This document shows, piece after piece, positions 35,739-43,401 of a stretch of DNA of 64,000 nt. Under the pieces are notes generated by a model. The model did not search any database. It worked only from the letters and a program-made list of their open reading frames with translations, and had not been told where the DNA came from. Source of the DNA: DATNPX01 sp036702975 (GTDB lineage Bacteria; Cyanobacteriota; Vampirovibrionia; Obscuribacterales; Obscuribacteraceae); contig DATNPX010000012.1 of NCBI GenBank assembly GCA_036702975.1, forward strand, positions 124,001 to 188,000, in the 5' to 3' direction. Every line of letters starts with the position of its first letter. The stretch's first letter is position 1. Both the position numbers and the translations under genes were made by a program.

Positions 35739-36617
35739 ATGAAGCAGGCAGCAGACTATTCGCGGGCTGATTTGATTAAGCTCGCCCGGCAGTTTCGAAC
35801 TAAAAAGAGTCTAGGACAAAACTTTCTCGTTGAGCCGTCTGTCCTGCAAGCGATCACTGATGCTCTCGATGCAACCGAGGGCGATACCATACTGGAGATA
35901 GGACCTGGCATCGGTTTTCTCACCCGTTTTTTGACAAACACAGGAGCGCGCGTTGTCGCTGTCGAGCTTGATACAGATGCAGTTTCTGATTTGCGAGCTT
36001 CGACGATGCCCAATCTCGAAGTGGTGCACGCCGATTTCCTGGCATTTGATCCCACTTGCCTGCAATCAAAGTTCAAGGTGGCTGGAAATGTTCCATATCA
36101 GATTACGACACCAATCGTGGCTCGTTTATTTGGCGAAATTGGTCAGCCGCAACCATGGTTGGCACAAATTGAAAAAGTTGTCCTTACTGTGCAGTTAGAA
36201 GTGGCCCAGCGGTTTGTAGCCACCCCTGACACGCGCGACTACAGCCAAATCACCCTGTTGACCCAGTATTTTTCCGAACCGAAACTACTGCTTGAACTGG
36301 GTGCCGAAGAGTTTTATCCGAGCCCGAACGTGCGCTCTGCTGTAGTCGAATTTACACCGCGAAAAGAGCCCCCAATTCAGTGCAACAACTACCGACTTTT
36401 GCGCAGCTTAATCAAGTCAGGATTCAGTCAACGTCGCAAAATGTTGCGAAATAATTTGGGTTTTCTGAAGCTAGATGGTGGCACTTTAGTCAAAGTCTTT
36501 CATGATCTAAAACTTGATCCACAAGTTAGGGCTGAACGACTGAGTTTGGAGAAATATTGCCAGATGGCAAACTACCTGGACGCTTTGCCAGAGTACCAAA
36601 AACAAAAATCGAATTGA
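35739..36617 (+). CDS. rsmA: 16S rRNA (adenine(1518)-N6/adenine(1519)-N6)-dimethyltransferase RsmA
   Basis: This is a 292-residue enzyme with the KsgA/RsmA signature: KKSLGQNFL at about 22-30, SAM-binding EIGPGIGFLTRFL, acidic VVAVELD, and the catalytic motif GNVPYQITTP (usual form NLPYxIxxP). The C-terminal domain has FYPSPNVRSAVVEF and SLIKSGFSQRRKMLRNNL. It dimethylates two adjacent adenines in the 3' end of 16S rRNA during 30S maturation. Its TGA overlaps the ATG of ispE, a coupling seen in many genomes. Confidence 0.96.
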   Translation: MKQAADYSRADLIKLARQFRTKKSLGQNFLVEPSVLQAITDALDATEGDTILEIGPGIGFLTRFLTNTGARVVAVELDTDAVSDLRASTMPNLEVVHADFLAFDPTCLQSKFKVAGNVPYQITTPIVARLFGEIGQPQPWLAQIEKVVLTVQLEVAQRFVATPDTRDYSQITLLTQYFSEPKLLLELGAEEFYPSPNVRSAVVEFTPRKEPPIQCNNYRLLRSLIKSGFSQRRKMLRNNLGFLKLDGGTLVKVFHDLKLDPQVRAERLSLEKYCQMANYLDALPEYQKQKSN

Positions 36618-37609
36618 TGCGGAGATGTCCAGCGCCGATGTCATCACTGACCGTTCATTCCCGAGCAAAGCTAAATCTCACGTTTGAAATTCTTGGGCTG
36701 CTTCCCGGTGGCTATCACGAAATTCGCACAGTCTTTCAAAGTATCAATCTTTCGGATAAGTTGTTGTTTGAGTTGGTAGAGACTGAGGCTGGCAGCGATT
36801 TTCAAATTGAACTTCGGCATACCGGTACACAAGACTCACAGTCTGGGCATCGAGCAAATGGTGGCGCTGATACGTTTCCGCTAGGAGCGGATAACCTGAT
36901 TGTCAAAGCCGCAAAAAGATATGAGGAACTCGCCAAGTGTGGTGCCGGCCGCAAACTAGTGGTATCAGTTGAGAAAAATATTCCCATCGCTGCAGGTCTC
37001 GCCGGCGGTAGCAGCAACGCCGCGGCCACGCTGTATGCAATGCAATATCTCTTCGAGTCAGCAGTTGATGCACACGCCGTAGCATCGGAACTTGGTTCTG
37101 ATATCAACTTCTGCCTCGAAGGCGGAACTCAAGTTGGCATGAACAGAGGAGAGCAACTGCAAGCTGTGCCTTTCGACAACACTCTGCACTTCGTTCTCTT
37201 GAAACCGCGCAGCATCTCAATCTCTACGCCATGGATATACAAAGAGTACGACAAGACGGAGCTTGCTAGAAAGCAGCAAGACAGTATCAACTACACAGAG
37301 GTGTGCCTGCAAGCCTTGAAGTTCGGAGACGCTAAGCAGATCTCACTGACTTTGCATAACGCTTTTGAACCAGTCTGCTTCGCGCACTATCGAGCAGTGC
37401 GGGAATTGAGTGAAGCGATGCGCAATGCCGGCTGCCTCTCGGCGTTGATTACAGGCAGTGGACCCACTCTCTTCGGTCTGGTTGAAAGTGCCAGTGAGGC
37501 TGAGAGAATTTGCCAAACACTGGCAAAAGATCCAATCCGAAATTCTCAAGAGCACATATTTGACTGTTGGGCTGTTTCTTCTGCTGCAAGTGGACTCTCG
37601 CGAGAGTAG
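36617..37609 (+). CDS. ispE: 4-diphosphocytidyl-2-C-methyl-D-erythritol kinase IspE
   Basis: A GHMP kinase of about 330 residues. The ATG at 36617 overlaps the rsmA stop; ATG 36638 (MSSLTVHSRAKLNLTFEI) is a possible alternative. Motif 1 is RAKLNLTFEILGLLPGGYHE, the ATP-binding motif 2 is PIAAGLAGGSSNAA, and motif 3 is ITGSGPTLFGL. It phosphorylates CDP-ME in the MEP route to isoprenoids. A Gly/Asn-rich insertion (about residues 72-90) and a short C-terminal tail make it slightly longer than usual. Confidence 0.93.
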   Translation: MRRCPAPMSSLTVHSRAKLNLTFEILGLLPGGYHEIRTVFQSINLSDKLLFELVETEAGSDFQIELRHTGTQDSQSGHRANGGADTFPLGADNLIVKAAKRYEELAKCGAGRKLVVSVEKNIPIAAGLAGGSSNAAATLYAMQYLFESAVDAHAVASELGSDINFCLEGGTQVGMNRGEQLQAVPFDNTLHFVLLKPRSISISTPWIYKEYDKTELARKQQDSINYTEVCLQALKFGDAKQISLTLHNAFEPVCFAHYRAVRELSEAMRNAGCLSALITGSGPTLFGLVESASEAERICQTLAKDPIRNSQEHIFDCWAVSSAASGLSRE

Positions 37610-37654
37610 TGATCTTCTATACTATGAGGTCTCAACTCAAATTCGGTTTCTAGC

Positions 37655-38593
37655 ATGCCAACAAAAGCTGTTGATAAGTCCAAAAAGTCTGTAAGCGCAA
37701 AAAAAGTGGAGCTCAAATCGGCCGGCCGGAAAAACGGCGCAAGTAAAGCTTCAGCTGCTAAAGCCACAAGCAAGCCGGCTGCGAGCAAGATGACTGCTGG
37801 CAAGAATGCCGATGCTAAGGCTCCAGCGAGCAAAGCAGTTTCGGTCAAGAAACCAGTCAAATCAGCCAAGAATGTATTGCCCAAGGCAGGTGCTGCGACC
37901 GTACCCGGAGTCTTAGCGAAGCCTAGAAAGAAGTCAGATCCGTTAGAGACCTTTGAGCGTGTATCCAACACCGTTGCGCAGCAAGAGATGGGCTTACTTT
38001 GCAAACGTTATCCGGATGCTGACTGTGAACTGGATTTCGATACGCCTTTCCAACTGATCACTGCCGTCATCATGTCGGCACAAACAACGGACGCTAATGT
38101 CAACAAAGTGACCAAGAACCTTTTCCGTAAATACCCAGATGCTAAAGCTTTGTCGAAAGCGCCTCTGGATGATATCAAAGACATAATCCGGTCTACCGGC
38201 TTTTTCAACGCCAAGGCCACAAACATCCAAAACTGTGCAAAAGCATTGGTAGAGAGATTTGGAGGCGAAGTGCCGAGCAGATTAGAAGATCTGATTACAC
38301 TGCCCGGTGTCGGTCGTAAAACTGCCAATGTGGTACTTGGCGTCGCCTTCGGCGTGCCGGGCTGGACTGTAGATACCCATGTTCAGCGCCTCGCCAAGCG
38401 TCTCGGTTTCAGCAACGAGTCTGATCCCGAGAAAATCGAATACGAATTACAAAAGGTATTTCCAAATCAGGATTGGTCAAAGCTCTCTATAACCATGATC
38501 TGGCATGGTCGCCGAACATGTTTCGCGCGCAAACCGAATTGCGAAGACTGTCCGGTCAATCATCTCTGCCCGAGCTCGCTAACACCCGCGTGA
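37655..38593 (+). CDS. nth: Endonuclease III with a Lys/Ala-rich N-terminal tail
   Basis: This is a 312-residue protein. Residues 1-95 are a disordered, strongly basic Lys/Ala/Ser tail (AKKVELKSAG, AAKATSKPAASK) like histone H1. Residues 96-312 are a complete Nth: helix-hairpin-helix LPGVGRKTANVVLG with catalytic K222, D240 in VDTHVQRL, and the 4Fe-4S cluster ligands C289, C296, C299 and C305 in the C-x6-C-x2-C-x5-C spacing. It is a bifunctional glycosylase/AP lyase for oxidised pyrimidines. The tail roughly adds half again to the normal length and is expected to bind DNA non-specifically. Confidence 0.94.
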   Translation: MPTKAVDKSKKSVSAKKVELKSAGRKNGASKASAAKATSKPAASKMTAGKNADAKAPASKAVSVKKPVKSAKNVLPKAGAATVPGVLAKPRKKSDPLETFERVSNTVAQQEMGLLCKRYPDADCELDFDTPFQLITAVIMSAQTTDANVNKVTKNLFRKYPDAKALSKAPLDDIKDIIRSTGFFNAKATNIQNCAKALVERFGGEVPSRLEDLITLPGVGRKTANVVLGVAFGVPGWTVDTHVQRLAKRLGFSNESDPEKIEYELQKVFPNQDWSKLSITMIWHGRRTCFARKPNCEDCPVNHLCPSSLTPA

Positions 38594-38623
38594 CGGAATC
38601 AGCTCTGGGGCTTCGGCCTTCGA

Positions 38624-39871
38624 CTAAGCTTGTACTAGCGACTTTGGCGTCTCTGCTTCTGTCTGCGTTTCGAATTCATCCCACTTGTGGGATATGTCGA
38701 GTCCTATTTCTTGGGCTTTGCGGCTGACTGTGAAGCCCAGCCATTTATCAACGAGTCGGGTGATTAGATATGTACCGACAAATGTAAACGCCCAGACTGA
38801 GCCAACCGCAAGCAATTGCGCAAGAAACAGCTGTGTGTTGCCACGGAATAGACCATCGGCACCGGCTGGATTGACTGCTTTTGAAGCAAAGAGACCGGTT
38901 GCAAGGGCACCAAACGTTCCAGCCATACCGTGACAGGAACATACGTCAAGAGCATCATCGATCTTGAATTTTGTGCAGAGCTTAATACATCCATAGGAAA
39001 CGGCGGCGCCGAGAGCACCGATGACCATAGCCGAAAGCACATCAACATAGCCGCACGCAGGCGTAATAGCTACCAGACCAACGACTGCACCAGTCGCCAC
39101 ACCAATGATCGATGGGCGTCCTTCGAGAGCGCTTAAAGCCATCCACATGAGTGCTGCTGCGGCTGCCGCAACGTTTGTCGTCACGAGTGCTTGGACCGCT
39201 AACCCATTAGCCGCAAGTGCGCTGCCACCATTGAAGCCAAACCAACCAAACCACAAAAACACTGCACCGAAGAGAACGAGCGGTACGCTATAAGGTTGCA
39301 AACGATGATCAACTGCTTTCTTGCGTCTTCTCAGGGCAATAGACATTGCCAGAGCTGCAACTCCAGCAGTTATGTGAACAACTGTCCCGCCCGCAAAGTC
39401 AATGGCACCACAGTTGTGCAACCAGCCACCTGTGCCCCAAACCCAGTGAGCAACTGGATCGTAGATCAAGGTGCTCCAAAGAATTGTAAATAGTAAGTAG
39501 GAAGAAAACTTAACACGTTCCGCAAAAGCGCCAGTAATCAAAGCTGGCGTGATGATGGCAAACTTCATTTGGAAAAGCATGTAAGCCATGTGTGGAATAG
39601 TTGGCGCGTACTCTGACGTCGCGGGAAAGTTGCTCAGTCCAGCCCATGTTAAACCACCAATCACATGTCCGATATCGGGGGAAAAGGACAGGCTATAGCC
39701 AAAAAGTATCCACTGAAGCGTAACAATTAAAAGTGTGCAAAAGCTCAGCATGAACGTAGTGAGGACGTTTTTCTGCTGCACCATACCGCCATAAAACAGA
39801 CCAAGCGCCGGCGTCATCAACATGACCAGCGATGAGGAGATCAAGACCCAAGCTGTGTCTCCGCTGTTCAT
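38624..39871 (-). CDS. amt: Ammonium transporter Amt
   Basis: This is a 415-residue protein with about 11 membrane segments. The conduction-pore twin histidines are H166 in DFAGGTVVHITAG and H314 in DVCSCHGMAG, with the structural Asp D158. AYMLFQMKFAIITPALITGAFAER is the usual family segment. A Cys pair (C311, C313) sits just before the second pore histidine, where many homologues have F-G-x-H. No glnK/glnB lies next to it. It converges with nth, 30 bases apart. The GGAGG before the ATG is rather far (13 bases). Confidence 0.95.
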   Translation of the reverse strand: MNSGDTAWVLISSSLVMLMTPALGLFYGGMVQQKNVLTTFMLSFCTLLIVTLQWILFGYSLSFSPDIGHVIGGLTWAGLSNFPATSEYAPTIPHMAYMLFQMKFAIITPALITGAFAERVKFSSYLLFTILWSTLIYDPVAHWVWGTGGWLHNCGAIDFAGGTVVHITAGVAALAMSIALRRRKKAVDHRLQPYSVPLVLFGAVFLWFGWFGFNGGSALAANGLAVQALVTTNVAAAAAALMWMALSALEGRPSIIGVATGAVVGLVAITPACGYVDVLSAMVIGALGAAVSYGCIKLCTKFKIDDALDVCSCHGMAGTFGALATGLFASKAVNPAGADGLFRGNTQLFLAQLLAVGSVWAFTFVGTYLITRLVDKWLGFTVSRKAQEIGLDISHKWDEFETQTEAETPKSLVQA

Positions 39872-40300
39872 CGTACAGAGGTGTCCTCCACGTGCATTCG
39901 CTATATATGTGAGCCTTTAGGTATCCAGCCTAATGGCACTGACTCAAACATCCTACAGCAGCTTCTGTCGCACGTCTTCGGTTGTTGAAGAAATGTTGAA
40001 GGAATTATTAAAATCTAGTCTATGGCTCTGGCTTTAATAGTTCGAGCTGCCTGAAGGTTTTGGTCTTTTTCGGATATGAGCTGGAAGAAGTGAAGAAGAG
40101 AAGAAGAGAAGAAGTACAAATCAATCAAAATTAACTCGCGCCAGTCTCGCGGATCTGAAGCCACCCAAGCCATCGCCTAGTGGTATTGATGACAGTACCA
40201 TCCAGTGCTCACCTTGTTCAGTTCAATTCAAAATGGAGTCACTGGCTGTGCTTTCAACGCACGATGTGTTCAGGCCAGCGAAATTGCAACCTGCGGAGAC
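39872..40300. other. Gene-poor region upstream of amt
   Basis: This stretch contains no convincing gene. On the minus strand CATATATAG about 30 bases before the amt ATG is a possible -10. A pure repeat of four 8-base units lies at 40083-40114. A short plus-strand frame at 40205-40396 is antisense to the small gene that follows and has no ribosome site. Confidence 0.4.
40083..40114. repeat. Four tandem 8-bp units (GAAGAAG type)
   Basis: GGAAGAAG, TGAAGAAG, AGAAGAAG, AGAAGAAG run head to tail. The array is all purine on the plus strand except one T. It could vary in copy number by slippage. Confidence 0.85.
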
Positions 40301-40483
40301 TCAAGAATGCTGCGTGAGCATTCGCTCTTTTGCAAGCAGATGAGCTTTGGCACGAGAACGCACATTTGCATACAGCCGGTTAACGGATTTTGCTGAGTAC
40401 TTGATCAGATCAGTACTTAAATTGCCCAGACAGTTACCAATTACGGTAAGCCCCAGAAGTAGAACCGCTCTCTTTTTCGACAT
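40301..40483 (-). CDS. Possible small exported or membrane protein, 60 residues
   Basis: The frame starts MSKKRAVLLLGLTVIGNCLG: two Lys and an Arg, then a hydrophobic stretch, as in a signal peptide or a short anchor. The rest is basic and hydrophilic (KYSAKSVNRLYANVRSRAKA). GAGAGGGG nine bases before the ATG is a fair ribosome site, and TACTAT at 40506-40511 (minus strand) could be its -10. There is no known family. It stands alone in a gene-poor region; real expression is uncertain. Confidence 0.5.
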   Translation of the reverse strand: MSKKRAVLLLGLTVIGNCLGNLSTDLIKYSAKSVNRLYANVRSRAKAHLLAKERMLTQHS

Positions 40484-40963
40484 AGTTTCGAACCCCTCTC
40501 GCTAAATAGTAATACGCTCCGAGAAGGCAAAAGGTTCAATCAATTTTGATGACAATGATTTAATCAGTTAGCACCAAATATGATACTGCTACTGCTGGGT
40601 TTCTTAAGGACAGTCTGGTATCAAATTACTATGCAACTTTTTTCCAACACTTAGAAGCGAAGCTTGTATAGCGCGAAGGTAACTTCAAATCGATTGCCAA
40701 AAGTTTTTCTATCGCCGCTCAAAATGTTCCCGGCCTTCTTTTTCAGCGTTCGAAGATACCTAATAAAACTGCCAAAGAAAAAAGGCAGTTTTCAAAAGGT
40801 ATTCCGCACTACTTTCCTTGAAAAGGCTCTTTGTGTGCACGGCTTGAGACATAGACAAGTGGAAATGTGCTGCGAGTCTCACAATTTAACCGCCAGGATG
40901 GCGGAAACACCTTGCAAGATCTCAAGCGAGCGGTAATGATGGTTGAAGGTGTCCCGGAGATCT
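40484..40963. other. Intergenic region before the zinc-ribbon gene
   Basis: The first part is AT-rich and probably holds the promoter of the small minus-strand gene. A 90-codon plus-strand frame (40664-40936) crosses a strong hairpin and has no ribosome site, so I do not call it. A second hairpin, CCGCCA-GGA-TGGCGG at 40890-40904, lies 60 bases before the zinc-ribbon start and may act in its leader. Confidence 0.4.
40765..40792. terminator. Bidirectional terminator-like hairpin
   Basis: AAAACTGCC and GGCAGTTTT form a 9-bp stem around a ten-base A-rich loop. Both strands end the stem with TTTT. It lies in a non-coding region, so the terminated transcript is not known. Confidence 0.45.
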
Positions 40964-41260
40964 ATGAGTTACGAAGACAAGACACTTTCATGCCGAGACT
41001 GTAATCAGTCATTTGTATTCTCCGCCGGAGAGCAAGAGTTTTTTGCTTTGAAAGCCTTGACTAACGTGCCCAGGCGATGCCCTAACTGCCGCACGAAAAA
41101 CAAGTTTCAGCGCGATGGAAAAGATCCTGCGTCAACAACTGAGGTTGAATGCGCGCAATGCGGCTGTAAGACCGTTGTTCCATTTAAGCCGACCGGCAAG
41201 AGACCGGTGTATTGCGCGCCTTGTATGCACAAGCAAAAAAGCGCTTCTGAACCGACATAA
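40964..41260 (+). CDS. Zinc-ribbon protein (zf-trcl type) with two CxxC pairs
   Basis: Translation is taken from ATG 40964 (GGAG four bases upstream), where the family motif starts: MSYEDKTLSCRDCNQSFVFS, then AGEQEFFALKALTNVPRRCPNCR. This is the zf-trcl zinc ribbon, with ligands CRDC and CPNC. A second unit, CAQC and CAPC (about residues 65-92), resembles the CxxC-x(~20)-CxxC modules often found with it. The protein is 98 residues and soluble. Such ribbons occur in small bacterial proteins of unknown role, probably nucleic-acid binding. Confidence 0.85.
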   Translation: MSYEDKTLSCRDCNQSFVFSAGEQEFFALKALTNVPRRCPNCRTKNKFQRDGKDPASTTEVECAQCGCKTVVPFKPTGKRPVYCAPCMHKQKSASEPT

Positions 41261-41281
41261 GATCGCTTAGTCAGGTATTGC

Positions 41282-42145
41282 TTAGTTCTTAGCCGATGGC
41301 TTAGTCGCGGCGTGATTGTCAGATTTGCCGCTTGCTTTACCGGGGACTTGTCCTTTATTTTCTGCCTGAATTCTCGACAACTCAACACGGCATCGTTGAA
41401 CAAACATTGGTGGCACATGATTTTGATCCATTAGGTCTATGGCTTTAGTCATGTTCAATTCTGCTTCTTTGAACTTCCCTTGCTTTTCTTGAGCAATGGC
41501 TAGGTTGCTCAGGGGTGAGAAGACTAGGGCCTTCGGCCCATACTTGCTACAAATACACTGAATCTGAATATTCAGAAGCTTTTCTGCATCCGCATATTTC
41601 TTGTTCTGAATGTAGATAGCTGCTAGTTCCTGGCACGCTGATGCAAGTTTCGAGTGTTTGCCTGGGGCAATCGCTTGTCGCAGCGCGACACAGTGCTCGA
41701 GGCAAAAAACATTTTTTGCTTTTATTTTTCTACCCATCTCTTGGTACGCGTCACCAAAGTCATCGAGCCAGACTAGCGAATCAGGGTCAGACTCACCAGT
41801 TTTGTTCATATCGAGCAGAAGTCCCATGCATTGAACAAAGTAGGGGTCAGCTTGATCGAATTGTGCTTCCAATACGAGAATCGTTCCCATGCGAGCGAGA
41901 CTGGTTTGCATCTGTTTTGACTTTGGGCCAAATGGTCGCGCGGCCGCAAGCGCTTCTCGAAACAGCTGTTCGGCTTTTGGATACTCCCTGCCGATTTCGG
42001 CTTGATCTCCTTTTTCGCACAGAGCGTGCCAATGATCCTCCGCGGCACTCGAGGAGGCGAAAGCGTTCTGATTAAGCTGTGACAGCAAGAGCAAGCCAAC
42101 CGCTTGAGCTGCAACCACTTTCCACACATTCTTCGTTATCGGCAT
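41282..42145 (-). CDS. Exported TPR protein
   Basis: About 287 residues from ATG 42145 (a TTG at 42163 is also in frame). The signal peptide is KNVWKVVAAQAVGLLLL with cleavage near NAFA. The mature protein has about five TPR-like helical pairs (AEQLFREALAAARPFG, ADAEKLLNIQIQ, KEAELNMTKAIDLM) and a Lys/Ser-rich tail. It is another of the exported TPR proteins of this window. It converges with the zinc-ribbon gene, 21 bases apart. Function unknown. Confidence 0.75.
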   Translation of the reverse strand: MPITKNVWKVVAAQAVGLLLLSQLNQNAFASSSAAEDHWHALCEKGDQAEIGREYPKAEQLFREALAAARPFGPKSKQMQTSLARMGTILVLEAQFDQADPYFVQCMGLLLDMNKTGESDPDSLVWLDDFGDAYQEMGRKIKAKNVFCLEHCVALRQAIAPGKHSKLASACQELAAIYIQNKKYADAEKLLNIQIQCICSKYGPKALVFSPLSNLAIAQEKQGKFKEAELNMTKAIDLMDQNHVPPMFVQRCRVELSRIQAENKGQVPGKASGKSDNHAATKPSAKN

Positions 42146-42243
42146 GGACTTGTAGCTTACCAATTAGGAGGCCGAGACTGGATGATGAATTCATGCCACT
42201 TTTCTCTAACAGTCAAAACACCGGCATCTAATGTAGACCGAAG

Positions 42244-43377
42244 TTAAATGTTGTTTTTGAATCGTGCCGAATAACCGGTCATTTCAACATAGGCATCACC
42301 TTTAACAGCTTTTCCGGTTAATTGTCCTGCCACCGAGGATGCCCCTTCCCAATAAGTTACTCCGGTGGATTTATCTGTCTGCAGCTCCTGCCCTTCAAAC
42401 GCCGGCGTGATTTTTAGTTTGCATTGCTCAGAGGGTATATCGATTTGCCAGCCCATAGGATAGTTCCCCTTCGAATTGGGACTCTGCCAATGTTTCTCGA
42501 CAGCGATACTAAAATCTGTGCTGGTTAAGTGACGCGTTGTTCCATCGGGACGAACGACAGTACCACTGGAATTCGAATCTATACCGCCCTTGGCGCTGCG
42601 CATCAAATAAAGCATGATATCGGTATTGTCTGAAAGCTGAATACTGAACCAGTCCCAGCCCACTTGCTCGCTCGTCAGCTGATTGCTGCCAAATTCGTGA
42701 TCCATCCAACTGATACCGGACACGGCTAGAGGTTTTTTGTCTATATAAATGTATCCCTGACTTACTAGTCTGGTGAGCGAATAGTAGTGCGACGCACAGC
42801 CCTTGCAAGATGCTTTCTGGCTGACTCCGTTGACTCCGTGAATCGCCTCTGGTTTCAAGCTATTCAATTCCAGATGCAACCCGTAACCCGGTGCTTCCGC
42901 CCGCAAGATTGTATTTTTTCCAAGCTGCTCGACAAACCATGATTCGTTGAAGACATAGTAATTTTCTTCGTTGGCACCCGCCGGGCCCAAGCCACCGCGA
43001 TTCAATTTTTGGAAGTAGTGAAACTGCTTTTTGTCGATATCTGAAACAGCGAAGTGTGCCAGATAGACGTTGCTCAGTTTCCATGGAGAGGTGTCTTTCT
43101 CCGAGACATTTCCAACTCCGTTTCTGAAGAAAGTCAATTCGTAGCCGAAGTGTCTGTGGTCGTCGGTCGTTAGATGCCCTGTGTAGTACCACCACTCGGT
43201 TCGATAATCGTCGTGAGAGGCGTGGTCTCGTGGAAACTGAAACCTGTATCCAGGAAGCGCTTGCTTGAACTCACGTGCATTGCAATTGCCGGTAGTGCCC
43301 GAGAATGCAAGGAAGAGACAAACAAATCGGATGAAAATGTGCTGCATGCAGATTTTATTGTGAGGAAGTTTTGGCAT
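42244..43377 (-). CDS. Exported lipocalin-like protein, AttH/CrtC family
   Basis: This is a 377-residue protein with an N-terminal signal (IFIRFVCLFLAFSG). The family motifs are TEWWYYTGHL near 61-70, ISWMDHEFGSNQ near 225, and GWDWFSIQLSDN near 240. This double-lipocalin fold is shared by carotenoid 1,2-hydratase (CrtC) and AttH. Because it is cotranscribed with an ABC ATPase and an FtsX-type permease (24-base gap), the layout is that of attEFGH, so a lipid or hydrophobic-molecule handling protein outside the inner membrane is more likely than a carotenoid enzyme. Confidence 0.85.
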   Translation of the reverse strand: MPKLPHNKICMQHIFIRFVCLFLAFSGTTGNCNAREFKQALPGYRFQFPRDHASHDDYRTEWWYYTGHLTTDDHRHFGYELTFFRNGVGNVSEKDTSPWKLSNVYLAHFAVSDIDKKQFHYFQKLNRGGLGPAGANEENYYVFNESWFVEQLGKNTILRAEAPGYGLHLELNSLKPEAIHGVNGVSQKASCKGCASHYYSLTRLVSQGYIYIDKKPLAVSGISWMDHEFGSNQLTSEQVGWDWFSIQLSDNTDIMLYLMRSAKGGIDSNSSGTVVRPDGTTRHLTSTDFSIAVEKHWQSPNSKGNYPMGWQIDIPSEQCKLKITPAFEGQELQTDKSTGVTYWEGASSVAGQLTGKAVKGDAYVEMTGYSARFKNNI

Positions 43378-43401
43378 AGCTGAATCTTCTTTGTTGTGTT
43401 A

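Noticed and set aside
40470..40500. Possible tRNA T-arm (GGGGTTCGAAAC on the minus strand)
   Set aside because: No acceptor stem, D-arm or anticodon arm can be placed around it; it is the leader of a small frame.
40664..40936. Plus-strand frame of 90 codons
   Set aside because: It crosses a strong terminator-like hairpin, lacks a ribosome site and has an untypical composition.
42182..42247. Plus-strand 21-codon frame behind AGGAGG upstream of the exported TPR gene
   Set aside because: Too short to judge, spacing is long, and no downstream gene on that strand would use it as a leader.
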